Source: Odobenus rosmarus divergens
Lineage: Eukaryota; Chordata; Mammalia; Carnivora; Odobenidae
Length of the DNA stretch: 64,000 bases
Assembly (NCBI RefSeq): GCF_000321225.1
Contig: NW_004450331.1
Location: 1,339,627 to 1,403,626, forward strand
Direction of reading: 5' to 3'
Part shown: in pieces, positions 55,135 to 64,000 of the stretch
Layout of the letters: each line of letters begins with the position of its first letter
Numbering within the stretch: the first letter of the stretch is position 1
The notes under the pieces: generated by a model
The model's input: the letters and a program-made list of their open reading frames with translations, nothing else
Databases searched by the model: none
What the model was told of the DNA's origin: nothing
Made by a program: the position numbers and the translations under genes

Positions 55135-55290
55135 CGAGGTATGTGACATTGGGCAAATTTTTAAAACTTTTCTGGGTCTCAGTGCTCTCCTCTACCAACT
55201 AGGGCTGAAAAGTCCCTGGGAGCTAAGAGGACTATGCCAGACAATGCCTGCAAAATGCACAATTCAGGGCCTGGCACCTGGATTACCTCA
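55135..55290 (+). mobile_element. MIR-type fragment
   Basis: 'gtatgtgacattgggcaaat', 'ctgggtctcagtgctctcc' and 'cagggcctggcacctgg' match MIR blocks. Confidence 0.6.
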
Positions 55291-57759
55291 TTCAACAACC
55301 ATTGACTTTAAAACCACGTGGCCAGGATGGCTGACATGTGTACTCCTGCACGTGAGGCCCCAGGGCACTAAGAGAAAGCAGGTGTCCGGCTTTCGGGGAC
55401 AAGAGCGAAGTCTCCAGGGACCCATCTTTCTAGCCCCACGTCTTTTTCATGTTTGTGTAAATAGACACCTTCACCAAGGGTGTCTCTTTCTTGTCCCCTC
55501 CTGCGCATGACCCCGGGAACAACCTAGGTAAGTTCCCGCTTCTATAACCAGAACTTCTCCATCTGTCACGTGCGAGGTGTTTCTCCAAAACTTTTCAAAA
55601 CAAGCCCAGTCAAGTCTTACCCTTTCAGGAGACTTGAGAACAAAAACTGGGCATTTTCTACTGGTTTCCTCTCCCCACTTCCTCCCCTGGACCCTTGCCA
55701 AATCTACGCAAACAAGCAGATGGGCGACGGGAGGCTCGGCGCACGATGATTCAAGCTCTTAATCACAGACGGCATTTATCTTCATGCTTGCCCAGTAGAG
55801 GCTGAACGTTAGCCTCAGTTGATTTAAATCCAGAAAATAGCCACGGTTTGCTATAATTTATCATCCCTGACCACGCTGTGAGGTATGTGTGATTACTCTT
55901 TCTTTTTAATGTCATATATTTCGAACTGATTGACTTCTCCAAAAACTTATGGTTATTACTTGAGAGAGAAAAAAAATTGAGATGGATGAGAGGAAGCAGG
56001 GAACTGTCCGCATCATTGGCGCTTTGACTATCTGGACAGGGAAAGCGGGAGAAGGATGGAGGCGACAGCTTACTTCTTCGTCTTTCAAAACTGAAATTTA
56101 TTTATATTACAACGTTAGGGAGTCAGAGGAACACCAAACAAAGCAACAAAGTTTGTTCTCCTCTCATAAACTTTGAAAAGCAAGATTAAAAGTTCTCAAG
56201 CTTAAAATGGAAGGAGGAAAATGATGAAAACAAAAGCACGGAATGACAGAGGGGATAATTCCTACTATTTAAAATATGTCCCTCATATATCCCCCATTTC
56301 ATCCTATAAATGAAAAAGCCTTCAAAGGAAAATAACACTACTTGCATAGTGTTCCTCATTGAGTCTCTTTACTCTTTAGTATCTTCATTTTGATTATAAT
56401 AAATGAATTAAGAGTCTGTATCTGGAGCTTTAGTGATGCATTTGTCATACATATGTTCATATGTACGTATGTATGTGTGCATGTATGCACATATATTTGG
56501 TGACTAACTCTAAGAATCAGCTTCAAAATATTATTTGGAGCTCGAGTTGTTGGAGAGGGTGGTAGGAAAATAGCAAGGACTCAGTCTGTCTTGTTTCCTA
56601 CCAAATCTCAAGGTTGAGAAGTTCACTCAGTAAATGTTGACTCTATGAAGACAGGAAATGATACATTGAAAAAACTTACACATTTAAATATGGCAGTAGT
56701 ATGTACAACATTAGAGGAAAGAAATTCAAGCAACCAGATGGAGGCATCTGCAATGATCCATGACATTCTGATGTTGACATTCTGGGGTAATTGTTGACAT
56801 TTTAACATCCATACTAATTTTTAATCCCCTAAAAACAAAACATTAAACTTTCAACTTCTTTTTATTACCATGAAATCTGTGCACTGGATGCCCTCACCCA
56901 ATCTCTCCCCTTCCCCCACAATTAGCCTTATCTGGTCCCTAATCCAAAACCCATCTTTGATATCTCACCTCATCCCTCCATAGACCCACCCACATCCTTT
57001 ACCCTATCCTTCACCAGGGGCTCCCAAATCAAAATGTCCCTGGTACCCAAACAGTGGACAGTGTCAAGCAATATTCCTGTTCCACCCATGGGATACAAAT
57101 GGCCTGACCAAGGGTGCTGGTAATGGACATATCAGGAAAGGCAGAGTGAGAGGAAATTGGAAGATTTGGCAACAGAGTAGATAAGCAGAAGGGACACAGA
57201 GAGTGGCCAAAGATGACCCTCTAGTCAGCATATGATGAGAAGAATGAAGACGTTGAGGAAGTGGGGAGAAGGTGTTGAGAACAGCCGAAGAGGATGAGTT
57301 TGGACTGGGGCATGCCAAGGCCAGTAGCAACATCAAAGCCCTGAGTAGCTTTACGTGGCTGCCGATTAGAGTTGGCATCGATGGTATGAGATGCATGGGA
57401 CCAGTACATTTTGGGATCAGGTTCTAGCAGGGCTGAAGAGCAGAAAAAGTCCCTGAGAAGGACATCCCCAAGTGAGGGCCGTGTTGAGGCTGCAGGGGCC
57501 TGGCTTCCATGTATGCTAGGCCACACTCTGGTTCCCACCACACAGGGGCCAAACTCTTCCACTCGGTTATTGTTGAGGCCCTGTAGGTGGAGGACGAGAC
57601 CAATCTCATAAGCCATGTGTGGCTGAGGGAGTTGTCGAATGAGGGAACTGCTCATTATTTTTCTACACCTCACTATATTCAAATAAAGAACTCCTTAGAA
57701 TTCTTCCCCTGAGAGAAAGTTCTCTCCCCTGAGAGAGAACGGGGCTGTGATTTAGAAAC
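55291..57759. other. Mostly unrecognised sequence, 2.5 kb
   Basis: It includes a microsatellite at 56450-56497, a weak plus exon-like segment ending 'ctag|gtaagt' at about 55529, and a 153-codon minus frame (57221-57682) that is also open in a second frame. A 19-bp tandem pair lies at 57701-57738. No known gene or repeat family is recognised. Confidence 0.4.
56450..56497. repeat. (ATGT)-type imperfect microsatellite
   Basis: Alternating 'atgt/acgt/gtgc' units around 'gtacgtatgtatgtgtgc'. Confidence 0.75.
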
Positions 57760-58182
57760 CCAAAGACAAGTTTGCTATGGCTGCCATAAACAACAGAAAT
57801 TTGAGCGATATGAGCAACAGAAATTTATTTTCTCCCAATTCTGGATGCGAGAAGTCCGGGATCAAGATAGGTTCCTTCTGAGGGCTGGGGAGGAGGGATG
57901 TGTTCCAGGCCTCTCTCCTTGGCTTAGAGATGTCTGTCTTCACATTCACAGGTTGTTCGCCCTGTATCTTCACACTGTCTTCCCTCTGTATGTATCTCTG
58001 GGTCCAAACTTCCCCTTTTTATAAGGACGCCAGTCATATGGGGTCAGCACCCACTGTAATGACCTCACCTGCACTTGATTACCTCTGTACAGACCCTGTC
58101 TCCAAACAGGGTCCCATTCTGAGGTACTGGGGGTTAAGATTTTAACACATGAAATTGAGGGGACCCAGTTGAATCCATAACA
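57760..58182 (-). mobile_element. MLT1/MaLR-type LTR, reverse
   Basis: 'tttgctatggctgccataaa', 'cagaaatttattttctccc', 'tataaggacgccagtcatat', 'tgtctccaaacagggtccca' and the end 'ggacccagttgaatccataa' are collinear with the reverse LTR. No internal region. Confidence 0.75.
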
Positions 58183-58613
58183 GCAAGTCAGAGGGAAAGG
58201 ACAAGTGCATGAGGAAGTACACGTTCTAGGAGAACTCCATCGAAGTGTGCAGAGTTGGCAGTCATCAGCTTGGCCTCAGAACTTTGGAAATCCCCTGTAT
58301 CTGGTTTTCCCAATTCTCGTAATCTCATCCCACCAAAAAAAGACATCTAAATACATTCCATGCATTTCTGGTGAGAAGCTCACTCTGCTGTCCTCCATGC
58401 AATATGCTAATGAGGTTTTAACTAGAGTGGTTTCAATGGTTTGGATAAACTAAGGTCTCTGAGGCATTTCACCCATTCCTTAAGCCTAAACAAATTGTTT
58501 CCAGGTATTCAAGACGTTGCACAATATTAGACCACCTGAAGTTCCACCCCCCAGTGACAAATCAGGATGGTGATGAAAGTGATTGGTGATCTTTTCCCTT
58601 CATGTCATTGCAG

Positions 58614-58691
58614 GGAAACCGATGTCGTGTTCTTCCAGACTGGTTGGAGAGACACTGCTAGGTGAAGCAGAAGGGTTTACACTCACGACAG
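58614..58691 (+). other. Candidate internal exon
   Basis: Seen: acceptor 'cttttcccttcatgtcattgcag' ends at 58613, followed by 78 bp and a consensus donor 'cgacag|gtaagtgtg'. One frame is open, entered after two bases: KPMSCSSRLVGETLLGEAEG, then FTLTT. The exon is symmetric (phase 1 to phase 1), so skipping would keep frame. It lies 430 bp after an MLT1 LTR. No protein recognised. Chance openness of 25 codons is common, so a non-coding RNA exon is a real alternative. Confidence 0.3.
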
Positions 58692-59104
58692 GTAAGTGTG
58701 GGCTCAGGTAGAGTTCCCAGTGGAGCCCTGACCATGTACCAGGTGCTGTGCTAAGCGCGAGTATTCGCCTGGGAGGAGGACAGTCCTCCGGGAGGGAGAG
58801 GGAACTCCCATTCCCATAGGCAGATGAGATTTACAAGTGGAAGGGAAGAGAAACTCAGAGAGAGCAGGACTAATCCTGTTGTTTTCAGACACAATCTTTG
58901 CTTACTGGTTGTGCGAATGTTTTGATTGGTGGGTTTCCTCATCGCACCAGTTGCTAAATATTTTTACATTACCCTTGCCTATGAGCATATTGTTGGAGGG
59001 AAACTGAGAAAGGGGTGAAGGTGGCAACCAGCGCAAGCTAAAGAAACAGGCTTTAGGTGGTGATAGAGTTTAGAGAATTAGCTAGAGGAAAATGAGCCAG
59101 GATT

Positions 59105-59630
59105 TGTGCAGCAATTCTCAACTGTCCTGGTATCAGGACTCTTTTCCACTCTTAAAAATTACCGAGGACCAAAAAAATAAGTAAATAATTTTAAAAGATT
59201 ACCAAGGACCTTAAAGAGCTTCTGCTTATATAGTTTATATCTATTAATATTGACTATGCTAGAAATTAAAACAAATTTTTGTAACATATGTTCATTCCTT
59301 TAATGTAATAACTACCCATTACATGTTAACATACATAACTTATTTTTCATGAAAATTAATTATATTTTCTTCCTCAAAAATGTAGTGAGAAGACTGTCAT
59401 TGTGTTATATTTTTGGAAATTTGTTTAATGTCTGGCCTCAGAGAAGACAGCTAGAATCTCATATCTATTTCTGCATTCAATCTGTTAGTTGTGCTGTTTC
59501 AGCTGAAGTATAGGATGGAAATCCAGCCTTACATAGACATGTAGTTGGGACAGGCAGGACTTTGTGGGTTTTCTGAAAAGAACTCAGGACTCCCTAGGGG
59601 TCCTCTGGTCACGCTTTGAAAACCACACGA
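59105..59630. mobile_element. hAT-type DNA transposon fossil, near full length
   Basis: It begins 'caattctcaactgtcctgg' and ends 'cacgctttgaaaaccacacg', giving Charlie-like terminal repeats. Between them are 'aaagagcttctgcttatata', 'cattacatgttaacatacat', 'tctggcctcagagaagacag' and 'ctgcattcaatctgttag'. I recognise the family but not its exact name. Confidence 0.65.
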
Positions 59631-61776
59631 GATCAGGTTAGAGGTTTTATTATCTTATTACATCCTGATTGGAACTCTTCTAACTATACCGTTACAAGGA
59701 GACTCAAGCCTCAGGATTTTAATCCATAATATAAAAAAATTTTTAAATTTGTCTGTGTGTACATACCTACGTCTTAACTCTTTTTACCTCTACATTTGAG
59801 AAGTCAGCTTTGTGCTAAAACTCACTATCTTTTAGTTTGTTTGAAGTGAGATAGTGAAAAAAATAAATTAGAAGCAAATGTAATTACTCAACACCTATAT
59901 TCAATTATCGTAGTTTTTCTTAATGCCTCCAACTCTGAAGACCCCAAAACTCTTAACTACACACTTATAAATGATATTAAAATATGTATCATAAGCCATA
60001 GGCAATAGGGAGTAGTTTGTGAAATTTGTTTTGCCTTTTTTTTTTTTTGGTCTTTCGAGGAACTATGTCATATGAATCATGATGATGACCATTGTCAATG
60101 CAAAGGAAGATAAAGGAAACTGGTTCATTGCTCAACTGTTTCAAGCCCAACCCTGATTAGCAAATTGTGGCTCTTTAGGCTGACCAAGGGAGTGTGAGCC
60201 TAATAAGACTCTGAATGCAGTCACAGGACACTGACCCTTGCAAATCTTAGCTGAGGTACATACAGTATTACCTTAAAAGCAGCCCATAGTTGTTTTTCTA
60301 AGCCAGTGGTTTGCAGAGTATCATGTGCTATATAATATGGTTAACAAGGATGATTGAGTTTGAAGAGAGCAGTCCACAGATGCCAAAAAGGCTAAAGAAG
60401 CTCACCATGAAGTTGTATTAGGACCAACAGTTCTAGCCAAAGGAGGGAGGAAGGAGAGGGAGAAAGAGTAGTGCTGCCTCCAACCCCTTAGTGAAAATAG
60501 GGCTGACCCTAGATGGTACTTACCTTGAAAGGCCACCTGTCACAAATTTTTGCACCCTTTACCACCTTGGAAAGCCCCTCTCCCTTAATGCACAGTGTTT
60601 CCCACTGTCCTTGCCCTATGTCACTCAGGTCCTTAATTCCCCCAATAGCTGCCCTTCTCCTTAGCCTCACTAGCTAAACTCTGCGGTTTCACCTGGGTGT
60701 CCCAACAAAGTCTGTCTTATGTACATTCAACCTTCAAGTTCAAATTCACATACACATTTCCTGAGCCCTGCCTTGTCCCTGTTCTCTGTGCTTAGGCCTG
60801 GGGTGAAACCAGTGTCCCTGCTGACCTACCTCTTTGCCAAGGCTATTTGCATCTTTAGAAGTAGGCTTAATTGGTGATCCTTCAGTCGAGTGTCACAAAG
60901 AGAAATCAAAACACTCAGATGCTATGAGGGGAAATGTTGGGGACTGGGGAGAGGTGATAAGGACACCTCACACTCCCACCCCCAAAGCTACTTTAAGTTA
61001 TTCTTGTCAAGAGAGAAGTGTCATGCACCATGGAACTCAACTTTGGGTCTCTGATTTTGTGTGAATTCCCCCCCCCTCCTTTTGTTAGAAAAGAGCATGT
61101 TTTTTCTAGACTTATTTGCAGAAAAAACAATAGTGGTCTCAGCTTCAAATGAGGATTTTAAATACATGGCCTGTAATATCTGACATTGTTACCCCAGGTC
61201 TGCTAATGGGTTCCAGAGAAAAGGATAGAGGCCTCAGTGGGGTGTTGCCAACTGAGGGTCAATCAATGTGTTTTTCCAACAACCATAAAATGACAGTATG
61301 CTTTTGCACTTGCTAGGAAAATGATACCTTTCTTTCTGCCTCATTGCAAATCATTGAGTTCATGGTAGCACTGGACAGGCTGAACCTTTCCAACACCACA
61401 CTCTCCTTTCCTTTGTGGTTTGCTCTTTCTTGGTTACGATTTCATTCTATAGTTTTCTTTCTGGGTTAACGTCTCTCCCGGATGTTATGTAGCAATCCAA
61501 AACCGAGTATGAGTCTCCACTAAATCATAATAGGGGTGGTATTGATCCTTGTCTTGACTGCATCCATCAGTAGATAGATGTCCAGACAGATTCCATATGG
61601 AGCAGAACTGCTGTCTGGGTTTTCTGGGACAACAGATTGATTTGGACTCATGGAAGGTTTTTTAAACCCAGCTAGACACTGGTGAGGGCCTCATGTGCCA
61701 GTCAGAGGCTGCAGGAGATATTCATTCTCAATTTTAGTGTCCCATGAAGAAGGTTAGGCAGACACAAAGGAAAGAG
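59631..61776. other. Unrecognised sequence, 2.1 kb
   Basis: No SINE, LINE or LTR recognised. A minus-strand donor-like site near 60523 ('ttcaag|gtaagtacc') has no good acceptor. A C-run lies at about 61068. Confidence 0.4.
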
Positions 61777-61790
61777 TACTATGTTTGCTT

Positions 61791-61967
61791 AAAAAAAAAA
61801 AGATTTTATTCATTTATTTGAAAGAGAGCACAAGCAGGGGGAGTGGCAGAGGGGGAAGCAGGCTCCCCACTGAGCAGGGACCCAATGCGGGGCTTAATTC
61901 CAGGACCCCAGGATCATGACCTGAGCTGAAGGCAGATGCTTAACCGACTGAGTGACCCAGGCACCCC
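61791..61967 (-). mobile_element. Carnivore SINE (SINEC)
   Basis: Reverse-oriented copy. The 14-bp duplication has two differences (tactatgtttgctt at 61777-61790, tactaggtttactt at 61968-61981), so it is not recent. Confidence 0.95.
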
Positions 61968-61981
61968 TACTAGGTTTACTT

Positions 61982-62984
61982 TTAAAGAAATATTAAAGCA
62001 GTTATAATTATTGAATTGCAAAGATAAAGTTGTGGAATAGGAATAATAGGACCTTGAGAAAATGTGGTTTATTTTAAAGTTTAAACACACACATGTGCTT
62101 ATATTTCATGGAGTAATAGAGGAAAATTTCCCCTGAAAGAGCAAATAAGCTTAGGAAAATCAGACTCACAAATTCATGCACATTCCTGGCTTTATAACCC
62201 CATGGTTTTATTTGGTTAATGTTAAATTTCCACACTTGGCTACCAAAATAGCTTTCCATTCTGAGGCTGTTACTGCAAGTGAGTAGCTTCAGTTTTCCTT
62301 TTACACCTCACCGGATATTAATCTTTCAGAATCCTTGCCCTCCCTTTTGCAATGTTCCTAATGTTCACACTTCCTATTGAGAAACTGCTGCACACACTGA
62401 GGATATCCTGCTTGGTCAGCAGGGTCCGGTGTTCCGAGCGGCAATTCTCAGGAGATATTCCCCCTGATTGTCGCTTTGGGGGACACGCCTTGTGCCCTAG
62501 TAGCTCTGGGGTTTGTCAAATCCAGATCATTCTCTCTGGCTAATCATGGTCTTGAACAAGAGTTGGTTCTTTTATGGAATTACCATGGCTAAGCAATCAT
62601 TTGTTTGTTTAGAAGCATTAGACAGTTTTAGAGGTGATTCCCTGGGGATTATGCAGTTTTACATCAGGCTATGCAGAAAGACATCTTTTAGGAATCCCCG
62701 GTTCTCAGTGAAGCACATCACATTGAGTAGAAACAATTGTGAATGGAAAGGTGATTTGAGGATGTGATGATTCCAGCACAATTTGTTTCTGAACTCTGGC
62801 TTCTCATAGTACTCCATGGATTGTTTTATGAGTTCTGGAAAATCTGATCTGGGAAAAACATGGGCAATTTTTCTAAGGCTCATATCATTGAGGGTATTTC
62901 TTCATTTGAGGAGGAGAGTTTGTTCCAAATTGGGGGAAATTGAGAAAATAGTTTCTAGGACTTAAATCCTAACTCTGTTGCTGT
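61982..62984. other. Unrecognised sequence
   Basis: A 74-codon minus frame (62659-62883) has a protein-like composition (MSLRKIAHVFPRSDFPELIK at its start) but no recognised family and no clear splice sites. Possibly a decayed retrocopy or chance. Confidence 0.35.
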
Positions 62985-63640
62985 CCCAGTTATCTATTAC
63001 CACATAACGAAGCACCCTAAAATTTAGAGGACTCAAACAAAAACCATTCTCTTGTTCATGATTCTATGGATTAGAATTCAGACCAGGCTCAGTGGGGATG
63101 GTTCATGGTGCTGTCTGAGGCAGACCATATGGTGCTAGAAGATCCAAGATGGCTTACTCACATGGTTAGGGTATCAGGGCTGGCTGATGGCTGGGAGGTC
63201 TCAGTAGTTATATGTGCACTGAGGTAGCTGGCTCTTCAAAGGAACTAAAAGTCCTCTTATAACCCATAAGTCACACAGTGTCACTTCCCTCACATTCCTT
63301 TGATCAAAGTAAATCACAGGGTTGACCTAGATTCAAGACTAGGGGAAACAGACCCCACTCCTTTTTTTTTTTTTTTTTTAAAGATTTTATTTATTTATTT
63401 GACAGAGAGAGACGGCGAGAGCAGGAATACAAGCAGGGGGAGTGGGAGAGGGAGAAGCAGGCTTCCCGCTGAGCAGGGAGCCTGATGTGGGACTCGATCC
63501 CAGGACCCTGGGATCATGACCTGAGCCGAAGGCAGACGCTTAACGACTGAGCCACCCAGGCGCCCAGACCCCACTCCTTGGCTGGAAAGCATCACAGTGG
63601 CACAGGAATTGTTGGAAGCCACTTTCTGCTGAAATGCTTC
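62985..63640 (-). mobile_element. MLT1-type MaLR LTR, reverse, split by a young SINE
   Basis: 'cccagttatctattaccaca' and 'gatggcttactcacatggtt' precede the SINE. 'gcatcacagtggcacagg' and 'ggaagccactttctgctg' follow it. Confidence 0.65.
63364..63565 (-). mobile_element. Carnivore SINE (SINEC), youngest type
   Basis: Near-consensus reverse copy with a long pure T tail complement. A perfect 14-bp duplication, agaccccactcctt, lies at 63350-63363 and 63566-63579. One of the best candidates for a recent, possibly polymorphic insertion. Confidence 0.98.
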
Positions 63641-64000
63641 TACAGTGGCTTGTTCCTAGCAAAATGCTTGTAAGTTCCTTCACTTAGCCAATTAGTATCA
63701 GCCAATTGCCTCAAAAAACTAGAGAGGGTTACTTATTTTATTGAGTCCAAAGTGCCATTAATTGTAAAATATACATTGTTCTATATATTATTTAAAAAAG
63801 AAAAAGGCCACCAAGTAAACCATGACATGACATAAATTGTTGAGATGCATCTTGACTCCCAAGATATTACAAGGTGGGGGAAATGTGCATATTCAAGATG
63901 ATGAAAAAATGGTAATTATCTAACTCAGCAGAGTTCTAAGACAAATGGATAAGATCCAAGGTTTGGAAGCTAGTCATTATTTTGATCACTGACTCCATCA

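Noticed and set aside
60500..60620. Minus-strand donor 'ttcaag|gtaagtacc'
   Set aside because: No convincing acceptor or open frame upstream on that strand.
1..64000. CRISPR array, operons, phage or plasmid genes
   Set aside because: No regularly spaced repeats, no dense coding, and mammalian retroelements throughout.

Overview
This is nuclear DNA of a placental mammal in the order Carnivora. The main evidence is 29 copies of the tRNA-Lys-derived carnivore SINE (SINEC) on both strands, most with an A-rich tail and a target-site duplication. The younger copies resemble the type I associate with bears, pinnipeds and mustelids. I saw no copy of the canid-specific SINEC_Cf type or the cat type, so a non-dog caniform (arctoid) is the best guess. 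The background is ordinary mammalian intergenic or intronic DNA with decayed MIR, L2, L1M, MLT1 (MaLR) and hAT-Charlie (MER5-type) repeats. There is no operon, prokaryotic gene, CRISPR array or recognisable complete protein-coding gene.

Layout. 1-10 kb: MIR, two back-to-back MER5 elements, SINEs and an antisense L1M split by about 1.1 kb of unclassified sequence. 10-20 kb: L2 fragments, more SINEs and a long sense L1M with its 3' UTR (17.0-19.1 kb), itself hit by two SINEs. 20-36 kb: MLT1 LTRs, MIR and MER5 pieces, a second DNA-transposon family, a foldback element and a recent 137-bp local direct duplication (33.8 and 34.4 kb). 36-42 kb: MLT1, sense L1M, then a CpG-dense inverted repeat (two 250-bp arms, one mismatch, 634-bp spacer) beside an antisense L1M. 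42-50 kb: AT-rich sequence with few recognisable repeats, SINE clusters at 46-47 kb, and two CTCF-like motifs near 48 kb. 50-61.8 kb: no carnivore SINE; MIR, L2 and MLT1, and the best candidate exons. 62-64 kb: an MLT1 carrying a very intact SINE.

No gene is named with confidence. Short segments with good splice signals and one open frame are listed as low-confidence candidate exons: 42508-42566 (+), 42980-43137 (-), 52287-52526 (-, with a well-placed ATG), 58614-58691 (+) and 20589-20674 (+). In mammalian DNA such pseudo-exons greatly outnumber real exons, so these need transcript evidence. The most unusual structure is the near-perfect CpG-rich palindrome at 39387-40520. It may be a recent inverted duplication of a promoter-like CpG island, or an assembly artefact.
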